DNA from: Acidobacteriota bacterium
Lineage (GTDB): Bacteria; Acidobacteriota; Thermoanaerobaculia; Multivoradales; J023
DNA: 64,000 nt
Direction of reading: 5' to 3'
Assembly: GCA_029263315.1 (NCBI GenBank)
Contig: JAJCXR010000024.1
Span: forward strand, 1 to 64,000
Shown: positions 45,860 through 55,165 of the stretch, one piece after another
Layout: every line of letters begins with the position of its first letter
How positions within the stretch are numbered: position 1 is the first letter of the stretch
Translations under genes and position numbers: made by a program
Notes under the pieces: generated by a model
Database searches by the model: none
Told to the model about the DNA's origin: nothing
What the model saw: the letters and a program-made list of their open reading frames with translations, nothing else

Positions 45860-47581
45860 TCAGTCGAGATATCCCAAGGTCTTGAGGCGATCGATCTCTT
45901 CGGCGCTCAGCTGTTGCAGATCGAGGCGCTGGCCTTCGGCGGCGGCGGCCAACTGTTGGCGAGCCAAGGCCAATAGCTGGCGCGCCGGGGTTGTCTGGCG
46001 CCGTCCTTGGAAGAGGTCGTCGGCTTCCGCTGGGTCGGTGGAGAGATCGTAGAGGCGCGGCTCGGCGCCGGTTTCGAGCACCAGCTTCAGGGATCCCCGG
46101 CGCACCGCCAGCTTGAGCTGTGGAGCCTCCGGTGGAAAGGTGAAGGCGTAGCGCGGCGTCTCCGCGGTCGAGGAGACGTAGGGAAACTCTTGCCCAAGGC
46201 CGGGGGGGCGCTCGCCGGTCAAGACCCGCAGCAGCCGATGCAAGTCCATCAGGTCGAAGGGCTCGGCATAGCTCGCGCCTGGCGGTAGGCCCGGTGCCTT
46301 GACGATCAATGGCACCTGTAGCGTCTCCCGCCATAGTTGGTCGACATGCCCCCATGCCCCGTGCTCGCCGAGCATTTCGCCGTGGTCGGAGACAAAAACA
46401 AGCGCCGTCGACGGTTCCAGTTGCTCGGCGTGCAGAAAGGCCCTCAAGCGTCCCAATTGGTGATCCACATGCCGCACACCGTCGGCGTAGAGGGCCGGCG
46501 TCTCGACCTCGTCGTAGCGCCTATAAATGCGGAAACGGAGCGTGCCCCGCAGGGTTTCCGTCGTCCGGTTGCGCAGCTCCAGGGTGACGCGATGGGCCAT
46601 CTGACGGAACCGTGGGTTATCGGCCGTGGTTTGCAAGCCGCTGCTGCTGACGCTGAGTTGCGACGGCTCGACCTCCAAGTCCACCAAATAGAGGGGGGAG
46701 CCGGCGCTCGGCGACGGCGGGGCCTTGCCTTCGGCATCGAGGTAGCTGAGGCGCCAGCGCTGCGTGCCCGGGGGGACCTCCACCTCGATACGATGGTACA
46801 AGTGGGCATCCTCCGCCACCAAGGTACCCCAAGGCAGATCATCCCGCTCCAGCAGCAGGCTGGGTGGGGAGGTGGGCAGCACGTACGGCGTATGGGCGTC
46901 CATGTAGGCTACGAAGAGAAAGAAGGGGCGGCTGGCGTCCCGTTGCTCGAGCCAGCGCAGCGCCTCGTCGGTGAGGCGCTCACCGTCCTTGCCCTGGCCC
47001 TCGACATCGTCCCAGAAGTGATCGAAACCGCGAGCGAAACCATGGCGGGCGGAGCAGAAGGTATTGCCGACAACCGCCGCCGTTTCATAGCCTCGTCGCC
47101 GGAGGTGCTCCGCCAGCACCGGCAGGTCAGCCCGTAGGTCTTGATGGTTGTTGAGCAACCCATGGTCGACGGGCGTCACACCGGTCATCAGGGAAGCATA
47201 GGCAGGGGCCGAAATCGGGATCGGTGTCGAGGCGTCGGTGAAGCGAATCCCCTGGCGAGCCAAGAGCTCGAGATGGGGCGTCAGGCTCCAGCCGTCGGCC
47301 AGCGGAGCGGCGTGATCGTAGCGATGGGTGTCTGAGAGAACGACCAGAAGGTTGTGGACGGGGGCCAATTCTGCCAACCTGGGGGCGCTGGACAAGGACC
47401 CGCTGTCGGGTTCCGGGCCACGGCAGGCGACCAGGGTCAGGCAGCAGAGCCAGGCCAAACAGCCCTTCGACGCCAGGCTCCCGAGGTCTCGGGGGGAACG
47501 CAATCGGGCCCCCCATCGCCCCTTGGCGAGGGCGGGTTTCGAGGCTGAAGAAGCCGCTGTCGCCAGGATGAGACGGGTCAT
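45860..47581 (-). CDS. Sulfatase-family lipoprotein with altered active site
   Basis: A protein of about 573 residues if started at the ATG at 47581; an ATG at 47635 and later starts are possible and none has a good ribosome site. A lipobox LVAC (Cys53) follows LAWLCCLTL. The alkaline phosphatase/sulfatase core has LSDTHRYDH, TPHLELLARQGIRFTDA, VVGNTF, AYMDAHTPY and FVSDHGEMLGEHG. The usual formylglycine motif C/S-x-P-x-R reads SAPAYASLMTG: Ser124 and Pro126 remain but Arg is Tyr128. Conversion to formylglycine is doubtful, so it may be a phosphodiesterase or phosphotransferase-like relative. A non-catalytic beta insert lies at about 230-340. The ending LSAEEIDRLKTLGYLD is typical of the family. 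Confidence 0.85.
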   Translation of the reverse strand: MTRLILATAASSASKPALAKGRWGARLRSPRDLGSLASKGCLAWLCCLTLVACRGPEPDSGSLSSAPRLAELAPVHNLLVVLSDTHRYDHAAPLADGWSLTPHLELLARQGIRFTDASTPIPISAPAYASLMTGVTPVDHGLLNNHQDLRADLPVLAEHLRRRGYETAAVVGNTFCSARHGFARGFDHFWDDVEGQGKDGERLTDEALRWLEQRDASRPFFLFVAYMDAHTPYVLPTSPPSLLLERDDLPWGTLVAEDAHLYHRIEVEVPPGTQRWRLSYLDAEGKAPPSPSAGSPLYLVDLEVEPSQLSVSSSGLQTTADNPRFRQMAHRVTLELRNRTTETLRGTLRFRIYRRYDEVETPALYADGVRHVDHQLGRLRAFLHAEQLEPSTALVFVSDHGEMLGEHGAWGHVDQLWRETLQVPLIVKAPGLPPGASYAEPFDLMDLHRLLRVLTGERPPGLGQEFPYVSSTAETPRYAFTFPPEAPQLKLAVRRGSLKLVLETGAEPRLYDLSTDPAEADDLFQGRRQTTPARQLLALARQQLAAAAEGQRLDLQQLSAEEIDRLKTLGYLD

Positions 47582-47678
47582 GGACGGAATGCTAACGCAG
47601 CCAGGAACACATCGGCTGACCTTTTGCGGTCTCATTTAGTTAAAATCGTTGCCTTCGATGTCTGGAGGTCCACAAACG

Positions 47679-49916
47679 GTGACTTATCATTACTTGCTCG
47701 AGCGTCAGATGGACGAGCTGGCGCTCAGCGTGTCTAAGCCGCCGGATGGCGAGCAGTGGCGTCGTTTTCTCAACAAGGTGCACCAGGCCTACGTCCAGTC
47801 GCGCAAGGATGTGGTGGCCCTGGAGGCCTTGCTGAATGGTGAAGAAGGGGATTGCGAGGAGCTCTCGGGAGCCCTGCAACGGGCGGCGGAAAGCCGCATC
47901 GCCTCGGACCGCAACCAGTATCGTAGCCTGGTACAAGCAGCCCCGGAAGTCATTTTCAGTTTGTCGGTGGAAGATGGTTCCTTCAGCTTCATCAATCCCG
48001 CCTTCGAGCGGTTGACCGGCTGGCCCCCCGAAGAATGGTTCGGTCGTCCCTTCCTCGACCTCAGCCATCGCGACGATCGAGCGACCGCCATCGCCAGCAT
48101 CCACCAGGTCATCGTCGGCGAAGAGCCGCCGCCCTTCGAGCTGCGCATCAAGACCCGTTCGGGGACGGTTCGCAGCACCGAGTTCGCCGTCTCCCCTTAC
48201 CGCGATGGCGACCGCATGGTGCTGATCCTGGGCATCGCCAGAGACGTGACCGATCGCAAGCGTGTCGAAATGGATTTGCGGGCCGCCAAGGAAGCGGCGG
48301 AGTCGGCCAGCCAGGCGAAAAGCGAGTTCCTGGCCAACATGAGCCACGAGATCCGGACGCCGATGAACGGGCTCATCGGCATGACCGGCCTGCTGCTCGA
48401 TACTCCGGTGGATCCGCAACAACTGGAATACGTCGAAACCATCCGCTCCAGCGGCGAGACCCTGCTCACCTTGATCAACGATATCCTCGATTTTTCCAAG
48501 ATCGAATCCGGCCGTCTCGAGCTCGAGAGACAGCCCTTCAATCTCAGGCGCTGCATCCATGACAGCCTCGATTTGGTGGCCGGCCGGGCCAAAGAAAAGC
48601 AGATCGATCTGCAATGCAAGGTGGCGAGTGACTGCCCCGAAGCGGTGGTCGGAGACGTCACCCGATTGCGCCAGATCATCGTCAATCTGCTCGGCAACTC
48701 CGTCAAGTTCACCCATCGGGGCTCGGTGCAGGTCGACGTTTCCAGCCAGCGGACCGATCCCGGGTGTTACGAGTTGCTGGTGACGGTGCAGGATTCCGGC
48801 GTCGGCATCTCGTTGAACCGCATCGATAGTATCTTCGAGTCCTTCAGCCAGGCCGATGCCTCGACCACCCGCAAGTTTGGTGGCACGGGTTTGGGCTTGG
48901 CCATCAGCAAGCACTTGACCGAGCTGATGGGTGGTCGCATCTGGGTGGAGAGCGAGCTCGGGCAGGGCTCGACCTTTTATGTCACCGTGCCGCTGCGGGG
49001 CCATGACGAGACCCACGAGTCGCCACCGCCTCGACGTCCGGCCATTCGCCGACCGGCGGGGGATCGGGAATTGTTGGCACGACGGTTGCCATTGCGCATT
49101 CTGATCGCCGACGACAATGTCATCAACCAGAAGGTGGCGCGGCTGCTGCTCGAGAAACTGGGCTATCGATCGGACTTGGCGGCCAATGGCCTGGAGGTCT
49201 TGGAGGCCCTCCAACGCCAACGTTACGACGTCATTCTGATGGACGTGCAAATGCCGGAGCTGGATGGTTTGGAAGCGACCCGCCGCATTTGCCGGGAGTG
49301 GCCGGAGCACCGCCGACCGCGCATCATCGCCGTCACCGCGGGGGCGATGCGCGGTGATCGTGAGAAGTGCATCGAAGCGGGCATGGACGATTACATCTCC
49401 AAACCTGTGCAAGCCGAGGAGCTGGAGATCGTCCTGGAACGGGTGGGGGGCCTGGCCCCCGCCGATCGTACGATGACCGCCCTACCCGCCGGTGGCCGTG
49501 CTGACCACTTCGACGAAGGGTCCGAAAGCCTGACCGTCGACCTGCAAGTGATCCAAAGCCTGCACCGCTTGCGGCCGAAAATGTCGCAGGAGTTGGTGGA
49601 CAACTTTCTGAGCACCGCCGGCCATCGGGTGGCCCGCATTCTCCAGGCGGTGGATCGGGCCGACGATCAGACCTTGCAGAGCATCGCCCACAGTCTCAAG
49701 GGCTCCAGTGGCACCCTGGGGGCGGCGCGTATGGCTGAGATCTGCTCCGATCTGGAGATGCGGGGGCGGGTGCGGTCGCTGGCCAAGGCGATCGCCGCCT
49801 CCGGCATCAAGGCGGAAGCCCAGACCTTGGAGCGGGAGTTGCAGATCGTGCGCGAGGCATTCGAGAAGCAACTGGCGATCTGGAGAGTGGATTCCGAAGA
49901 CCAGGCGATGGGTTGA
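47679..49916 (+). CDS. Hybrid histidine kinase with PAS, receiver and HPt domains
   Basis: The product is 745 residues from a GTG at 47679 that has GGAGG about 10 bases upstream; an ATG at 47658 is possible but lacks a ribosome site. The order is a helical lead-in, PAS (about 80-195: YRSLVQAAPEVIFSL), HisKA with His223 (NMSHEIRTPMNG), ATPase (LLGNSVKFTH, DSGVGIS, GGTGLGLAI), receiver with Asp522 (ILMDVQMPELDG), and HPt with His671 (SIAHSLKGSSGTLGA). No membrane segment is seen, so it is a cytoplasmic phosphorelay kinase able to carry out all four relay steps. The response regulator gene follows after 10 bases. Confidence 0.94.
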   Translation: MTYHYLLERQMDELALSVSKPPDGEQWRRFLNKVHQAYVQSRKDVVALEALLNGEEGDCEELSGALQRAAESRIASDRNQYRSLVQAAPEVIFSLSVEDGSFSFINPAFERLTGWPPEEWFGRPFLDLSHRDDRATAIASIHQVIVGEEPPPFELRIKTRSGTVRSTEFAVSPYRDGDRMVLILGIARDVTDRKRVEMDLRAAKEAAESASQAKSEFLANMSHEIRTPMNGLIGMTGLLLDTPVDPQQLEYVETIRSSGETLLTLINDILDFSKIESGRLELERQPFNLRRCIHDSLDLVAGRAKEKQIDLQCKVASDCPEAVVGDVTRLRQIIVNLLGNSVKFTHRGSVQVDVSSQRTDPGCYELLVTVQDSGVGISLNRIDSIFESFSQADASTTRKFGGTGLGLAISKHLTELMGGRIWVESELGQGSTFYVTVPLRGHDETHESPPPRRPAIRRPAGDRELLARRLPLRILIADDNVINQKVARLLLEKLGYRSDLAANGLEVLEALQRQRYDVILMDVQMPELDGLEATRRICREWPEHRRPRIIAVTAGAMRGDREKCIEAGMDDYISKPVQAEELEIVLERVGGLAPADRTMTALPAGGRADHFDEGSESLTVDLQVIQSLHRLRPKMSQELVDNFLSTAGHRVARILQAVDRADDQTLQSIAHSLKGSSGTLGAARMAEICSDLEMRGRVRSLAKAIAASGIKAEAQTLERELQIVREAFEKQLAIWRVDSEDQAMG

Positions 49917-49926
49917 GCAACGGACC

Positions 49927-50334
49927 ATGAGACAACAGGAGCTACATCGAATTCTGCTGGTCGAGGACGAAGTGGATATTCAGATGGTCGCCAGGCTCGC
50001 GCTCGAAGACATCGGGGGCTTTGAGGTGGAGGTCTGTGGCTCAGGCGAGGAGGCCTTGGAGCGGGCGCCACAGTGGGCTCCCCAACTGGTCTTGCTCGAT
50101 ATCATGTTGCCGGGCATCGACGGCCTGACCACCTTTGCAAGGATGGCGAAAGACCCCCGGCTATGCCATATCCCCGTCGTCTTCATGACCGCCCGGGCAC
50201 AGTTGGCGGAGATGGAGGAGTACCGGCTCAGCGGCGCCATCGACGTCATCGTCAAACCCTTCGACGCCATGAAGCTGGCCGATGATGTCCACACCATCTG
50301 GCGTCGCCATCGCGTTGTCGCCGGGGCACCATGA
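49927..50334 (+). CDS. Single-domain response regulator
   Basis: A 135-residue stand-alone receiver. The acidic pair is in LLVEDEVD, phospho-Asp58 in LVLLDIMLPG, Thr in VVFMTARA, and Lys in VIVKPFDAMKL. It has no output domain, so it acts as a phosphate shuttle or by protein contact. The longer open frame from 49708 only overlaps the preceding kinase gene out of frame. The stop overlaps the next kinase start by 4 bases. It is the natural target for the HPt of the upstream kinase or for the kinase downstream. Confidence 0.92.
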   Translation: MRQQELHRILLVEDEVDIQMVARLALEDIGGFEVEVCGSGEEALERAPQWAPQLVLLDIMLPGIDGLTTFARMAKDPRLCHIPVVFMTARAQLAEMEEYRLSGAIDVIVKPFDAMKLADDVHTIWRRHRVVAGAP

Positions 50335-52490
50335 GGTCGCCGCGTACCCAAGACCGGCCCAGCCTGCGGTTGCGGGATTGGATTCAGCGTCTCGAAGAGG
50401 CGCCCAATGGGCCGTTGCGGCAACCTCGGGCGGTGCCGCAACCACCCACCGACAACGCTGAGATCGCCGACCTGCGCCGCCGCTTGGCGGAGGCGGAAGA
50501 TCATAAAGAGCGCCTCGAAACCTCCTTACGGATGCTCGAAACGGCCTTTGAGACGATGAGCATGGGCGTCACCATCACCGACCTGGACGGCAAGATCGTC
50601 TATGCCAATCCCGCCGACGCCGAGATGCATGGCTTCGACGTCGAGGAGCTGATCGGTCGCCGGGCGGCGAAAGTCTACGCCGCCGTGGATACGGAGGGGG
50701 GCGAGGATCTGACGGCGCAAGGCGGGGTCTGGGCACGCCACCGCCTGGACATCACCAAGGGTGGCAGCACCTTTCCGGTGCGCTTGATCTCGGACCGCAT
50801 CGTCGATCGCTCGGAGCGTCCCATGGGCACCATCACCCTGTGCGAGGATCTCGGCGAGCGGCAGCGCTTCAAGGAGGCCCTGGCGAGGCGGGACGGGGTG
50901 CTCGAAGCCCTGGCCGTGGCGGCGGAGAAGTTGCTGGTGGATTCGTCCTGGGAAGGCGTTGAGGAGGTGCTCGAGCGTTTGGGACGGGCCACCGGGGTCG
51001 ATTTGATCTACATCTTGCGGGTCAAGGAGACCCGACCCTTCCAACAGCTGCACCCCAGCAACGTCATCTTCGCTTGGGGCACCCCGGCCGGTAGTGCCGA
51101 GATCGCCTTCAGCGAAGGGCTGGGAATTCCCGACCGCCAGGAGCTCTTCGACGGCTGGCGCGACCGATTGCAAGCCGGGGAGATCCTGCACGGCCCGGTC
51201 AAAGACTTGACCGAGGAGGAGCAAGCGTTGCTGTTGCCCTGGGGCGTTGGGGCTTATCTGGTGGTACCGATTTTTGTCCACGACGAGCTGCGGGGCTATC
51301 TCTGCCTGGAGGACGGCGACGACGGCCGTCGCTGGTCGGGCACCGAGCTGGAAGCCCTGCGCACCGCCTCACGGACCTTTGGCGCCTCCATCCAGCGCAA
51401 CGACGCCAACCAGGCGTTGGCGGAAAGTGAGGCCCGATATCGGGATTTGCTGGAGAATGCCAGCGACCTCATCCAGAGCGTTTCCCCCGATGGCCGCTTT
51501 CGTTTCGTCAACCGATCGTGGAAGCAAACCCTCGGCTACAGCGATGCGGAGATCGACCGGCTGCGGGTCTGGGACGTGGCCCGCGGTGGCCGGGAGGAAG
51601 AGGACAGCAGCGTCGTCCAAAGCATTCTGGCGGACGACGGACGAGGGCGTTTTGAGGCCGTCTTCGTCACCAAGGACGGGGAAGAGATCCCGGTGGAAGG
51701 CAATGTCAATTGCCGCTACGAGGACGGCTTACCGGTGGCGACGCGGGGCATTTTCCGCGACATCACGGAACGCAAAGTCTACGACCGCATGACGCAAGAT
51801 TTCATCTCCACCGTCAGCCACGAGCTGCGCACACCGCTAACCTCGATCATCGCCTCCCTCGGTTTGTTGGAGAGTGGCCGCTTGAACCGTCCGGAGCGCA
51901 TCCAGGAGCTGGTATCCATCGCCCTGCGCAACGGCAACCGCCTGTTGCAGCTGATCAATAATCTGTTGGATCTCCAGAAGCTGTCGGCCAAGAAGCTGGT
52001 TTTCCGCTTTGACGAGGTCAACGTCGAGACCTTCTTGCGGGAGGCCGTGGAGGGGATCCGATCCTTCGCCGACAGCTATGACGTCAAGCTGCGCTTGGAG
52101 GGGGCGTCGGAGGAGCTCTGGTTTGTCGCCGACTTCGATCGTTTGGTGCAAGTGCTCGACAACCTGCTGTCCAACGCCATCAAGTTTTCCCCTAGCGGGG
52201 CGCCGGTCTTGATCCAGGTGCAGGCCGATGAGGAGTGGGTGACGGTCAGCGTGCGCGATCGCGGGCCGGGCATTCCGGAGGCATTCCGCAGCCGCCTCTT
52301 CGAGCGTTTCAGCCAGCTCGAGTCGTCCAACTCACGGCGAAGCGGTGGCTCAGGGCTCGGCCTGAGCATCGTCCAGGGGCTGGTGCAGGGCATGCAAGGC
52401 AACATTCGGTTGGAGACGGAAGTGGGGAAGGGAAGCGTCTTTCACGTCGCCCTGCCCCGTTGTCGAAGTGGCGACGCCGCGCCACGTTGA
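50331..52490 (+). CDS. PAS-GAF-PAS sensor histidine kinase
   Basis: A 719-residue cytoplasmic kinase. A coiled lead-in at about 45-70 is followed by PAS 1 (about 70-185: MSMGVTITDLDGKIVYANPA), a GAF-like domain (about 190-355, with YLVVPIFVHDELRGYLCL), PAS 2 (about 365-490: YRDLLENASDLIQSVSPDG), HisKA with His497 ([12 protein letters not shown]) and an ATPase domain (NLLSNAIKFSPSG, DRGPGIP, GGSGLGLSI). There is no receiver, so it should pass phosphate to the small regulator encoded just before it. It is coupled to that gene by an ATGA overlap. Confidence 0.94.
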   Translation: MRSPRTQDRPSLRLRDWIQRLEEAPNGPLRQPRAVPQPPTDNAEIADLRRRLAEAEDHKERLETSLRMLETAFETMSMGVTITDLDGKIVYANPADAEMHGFDVEELIGRRAAKVYAAVDTEGGEDLTAQGGVWARHRLDITKGGSTFPVRLISDRIVDRSERPMGTITLCEDLGERQRFKEALARRDGVLEALAVAAEKLLVDSSWEGVEEVLERLGRATGVDLIYILRVKETRPFQQLHPSNVIFAWGTPAGSAEIAFSEGLGIPDRQELFDGWRDRLQAGEILHGPVKDLTEEEQALLLPWGVGAYLVVPIFVHDELRGYLCLEDGDDGRRWSGTELEALRTASRTFGASIQRNDANQALAESEARYRDLLENASDLIQSVSPDGRFRFVNRSWKQTLGYSDAEIDRLRVWDVARGGREEEDSSVVQSILADDGRGRFEAVFVTKDGEEIPVEGNVNCRYEDGLPVATRGIFRDITERKVYDRMTQDFISTVSHELRTPLTSIIASLGLLESGRLNRPERIQELVSIALRNGNRLLQLINNLLDLQKLSAKKLVFRFDEVNVETFLREAVEGIRSFADSYDVKLRLEGASEELWFVADFDRLVQVLDNLLSNAIKFSPSGAPVLIQVQADEEWVTVSVRDRGPGIPEAFRSRLFERFSQLESSNSRRSGGSGLGLSIVQGLVQGMQGNIRLETEVGKGSVFHVALPRCRSGDAAPR

Positions 52491-52595
52491 CGCTCCTTGG
52501 GGGCGCTGGTAAGCTGCTCCGCATCCGCAGCAAGTCTTGAGTTATCAGCCGGTCCAATCCCATCCGCATGTCTTAACCGATCAGCGAGACGTATC

Positions 52596-52946
52596 TTGAT
52601 TGTCGACAAGAATCACATTGGCAATATGACGGTCCTCAGTGTCGAGGGCATCATCAAATTGGGGCAGAGCGCCGAGTTCCTGGCCGAAAACCTAAAACGG
52701 GCCCTGGAGGCCGATGACGGACACGTGATCGTCGATCTCACCAAGATCAATTACATCGATTCCACGGGCATCGGTGAGCTGGTGGCCTATCTCGGCCGTT
52801 TTGGGATGATGGACCGTAAATTCATCCTGGTCAATCCCTCGGAGCGGGTGCGTAAGCTCTTGAAAGTGGCGCAGCTCGACTCCCTGTTCACGATCTACGA
52901 CGATCTCGACAGCGCCGTGGCGGCGGAGGCCTCCAAGGCGTCTTGA
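52596..52946 (+). CDS. STAS-domain protein (anti-sigma factor antagonist type)
   Basis: The product is 116 residues if started at the TTG at 52596; the frame is open from 52497, so the start is uncertain. The STAS fold is clear: NMTVLSVEGIIKLGQ, then HVIVDLTKINYIDSTGIGELV with phosphorylatable Ser56, and FILVNPSERVRKLL. These proteins bind anti-sigma factors or act as stressosome-like switches when their serine is dephosphorylated. No anti-sigma kinase or phosphatase gene is adjacent. Position at the end of the two-kinase operon implies it is the output step of that pathway. Confidence 0.88.
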   Translation: MIVDKNHIGNMTVLSVEGIIKLGQSAEFLAENLKRALEADDGHVIVDLTKINYIDSTGIGELVAYLGRFGMMDRKFILVNPSERVRKLLKVAQLDSLFTIYDDLDSAVAAEASKAS

Positions 52947-52978
52947 GGCTTCCGCTCCCAGCTAGGGGATCCGCTGGG

Positions 52979-54589
52979 TCATACCGCCGGATCGGTGCGT
53001 AAGGGAAGCTCGTAACAAACCGCTTCGCCGGCATTGCGCAACAGCAAATGGCGACCCGCCAGGGCCGGAGTGTTCCAGCTCTTGTCCCCCAGGGCGTGGA
53101 AACGCCCCAGCTCACGGTGCTCTGAGGCATCCGCCGCCACCAATACCACCTCCCCCTTCTCACTGAGAATCAGCAGGTGACCGTCCACCAGCAGCAGCTG
53201 CCCGTGGCCGTAGCGCCCTTTTTTCCAATGGCGCTCACCGGTCTCCGCATCGAGGCTCACCAGGACGCCGTCGTCGAGGCCGAAGACGGCGCCGTCGTGG
53301 CTCACCATGTTGGTGAACTTGGCCTTCATGCGCCGGCTTTCCCAGACGATCTCCGGCGCTAGGGTCGCGCCGTCGCTGGACCGTCGGAAGCGGATGAGCT
53401 GGGAGCCGATGCCATAGCCGCTGGAGATCAGCAGGCGATCGTCCCCGAGCAGCAGGGGTTGCGCCACGTTGGGCTGTTGACCCGGCCAGTCGATTCGCCA
53501 CAGCAAATCACCCCGCTGGGGATGGTGTCCCGAGACGCCGCCCAGATGACGGACGACAACTTGCCGTTGTCCCAAGATCTCCATCACGGCGGGGGAGGCA
53601 TAGGCGGCGGGATCGTCTCCGGCCTGCCATACGGGCTCGCCGCTGAGGGCGTCGTAGGCGGCGACGGAGTGCCCCTGTGGGCCGCCGGGGGCGACGATCA
53701 CCAGCCCCGCTTCGATCAGCGGTGATCCCGCGTAGCCCCATTCAGGGGGTGTCGCGTCGTGCTCTTGCACCAGGTTGCGTTGCCAGTGAAGCTCCCCGGT
53801 TTGCAGATCCAAGCAGCTCAGCACTCCGCCGCTGCCCAGGCTGTAGACGCGGTCCCCGTCGACGGTCGGCGTGGCCCTGGGGCCGTTGCCGCCGATGACC
53901 GATTCGAAGGTCCCCGGATAATGGAAAACCCACACCAGCTCGCCGCTTTCCAAGTCATAGCGCACCACCGCTTCTCGATCCCCCCGCTGCTCTTGGGTCA
54001 AGAGTGCGGAGCCGACCACCGCGAAGGACGACCAGGCATCGCCCACCGGTTGGCGCCACAGCTCTTTGGGGGGCTGCGCCTGCCAATCGGTGGCCAGGTG
54101 GACGTTGGGCACCACGGCATTGCGCTGTGGGCCTAAGAACTGAGGAAAGTCGGTGGCCGTGGGCTCGACGGCGTCGGCCACTTGCCGAGCATCGCTCTGC
54201 GGTGCAGCGCCACCCCAGCGCCACCTGACATCGGGGATCAGGTCGCCGCTGACGCCGCGGATCTCAAACAGCGCTATCAGCAGGACCGCCAGGAGAGTCA
54301 AGGCGACACCGAGGCGGGCGCGCAAGCGACCGGGCAGCCGCGAGAAGAGAAGCAGCCAAAGCACCAGGGCGATGATCATCAAACCCACCACCATGAGCGT
54401 CGGAACGACCCGGTCCTGAAGTTGGCTCGCTTCGCCCAGCCAGATGAAACCAAGGCGGACCCCCGCCACCAGCAGGATCAGCGCCGCTGGCCACCAACGG
54501 AGGCCTCGATTTGATGTCTGGCCGATGGAGTTTGTCATCTTCGTCTCGCTCATCTTCGTCTGGCTCGCGGAGTTGTCTCTCGGATGCAT
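52979..54589 (-). CDS. PQQ-like beta-propeller membrane protein
   Basis: The product is 536 residues from the ATG at 54589; two later in-frame ATGs are possible because a 12-base direct repeat (AGACGAAGATGA) sits at the 5' end. Three membrane helices (about 32-51, 61-82 and 91-110) anchor an external domain. After a Pro/Ala stretch, FPQFLGPQRNAVVPN opens a PQQ-type propeller with repeats such as VVRYDLESGELVWVF, LSCLDLQTGELHWQR and VAAYDALSGEPVWQA. No heme or PQQ ligands are obvious, so it is probably a structural or sensing propeller rather than a dehydrogenase. It is convergent with the STAS gene. Confidence 0.85.
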   Translation of the reverse strand: MHPRDNSASQTKMSETKMTNSIGQTSNRGLRWWPAALILLVAGVRLGFIWLGEASQLQDRVVPTLMVVGLMIIALVLWLLLFSRLPGRLRARLGVALTLLAVLLIALFEIRGVSGDLIPDVRWRWGGAAPQSDARQVADAVEPTATDFPQFLGPQRNAVVPNVHLATDWQAQPPKELWRQPVGDAWSSFAVVGSALLTQEQRGDREAVVRYDLESGELVWVFHYPGTFESVIGGNGPRATPTVDGDRVYSLGSGGVLSCLDLQTGELHWQRNLVQEHDATPPEWGYAGSPLIEAGLVIVAPGGPQGHSVAAYDALSGEPVWQAGDDPAAYASPAVMEILGQRQVVVRHLGGVSGHHPQRGDLLWRIDWPGQQPNVAQPLLLGDDRLLISSGYGIGSQLIRFRRSSDGATLAPEIVWESRRMKAKFTNMVSHDGAVFGLDDGVLVSLDAETGERHWKKGRYGHGQLLLVDGHLLILSEKGEVVLVAADASEHRELGRFHALGDKSWNTPALAGRHLLLRNAGEAVCYELPLRTDPAV

Positions 54590-54616
54590 CACCCCGGTGG
54601 GGGCAGAGAAGGTTGG

Positions 54617-55072
54617 CTAGGTGGGGCGAAAACGTAGCACCATACCGGCGCCGACGGCCGCCAGGGCGAGGCCGACGTAGAACATGGCTTCCGGGGCGTT
54701 CTTCGGCTTGTGCCACAGCATGCTGATCAGGGCGTTGACGATGGGGGCACCGGCAAAAACCAGGGGCGCCACCACCAGGGGCGTGCCGCCGGACTTGAGG
54801 GCGAGGATGACGCAGAGGGCCCCCGCCGCCCCGGCAATACCGGCGATGGTGGCGAATTTAACTCCGTCGGGGGTGAACTCGAAGGGCTCCAGCTTGGGTC
54901 CCGCCATCAAACCGAGGGGGATGACCACGGCGGTGAAGAAGTAGGCCACACCGACACAGAGGAAGGCCCGCAGGGCGCCCCCCTTGAGCAGGGTTTGACC
55001 ATGGTGCATCAGGGGAACGTAGGTTCCCCACGAGACGACTGCTCCGACGACGAACAAAAGCCATAGCTTCAT
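54617..55072 (-). CDS. Small membrane protein, half-size DMT transporter type
   Basis: A 151-residue, very hydrophobic protein with about five helices: LWLLFVVGAVVSWGTYVPL, AFLCVGVAYFFTAVVIPLGL, IAGIAGAAGALCVILAL, PLVVAPLVFAGAPIVNALI and FYVGLALAAVGAGMVL. The composition resembles one half of EamA/DMT transporters, which act as dimers when small. AGGAG lies six bases before the ATG at 55072. It follows the permease gene by 93 bases on the same strand, so it could be the last gene of the long right-hand operon. The substrate is unknown. Confidence 0.8.
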   Translation of the reverse strand: MKLWLLFVVGAVVSWGTYVPLMHHGQTLLKGGALRAFLCVGVAYFFTAVVIPLGLMAGPKLEPFEFTPDGVKFATIAGIAGAAGALCVILALKSGGTPLVVAPLVFAGAPIVNALISMLWHKPKNAPEAMFYVGLALAAVGAGMVLRFRPT

Positions 55073-55165
55073 GACGGTCTCCTGACGTTGAGCTTGGGAC
55101 AGGGTAGATGGGAGATAGGTGTTGGATGCGGATCGAGATGTTGAGCCACGGCCACCATCGGAGGT

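Noticed and set aside
54617-55072. Truncated EamA transporter pseudogene
   Set aside because: The frame has a good ribosome site, clean ends and about five helices, which fits functional half-size DMT proteins.
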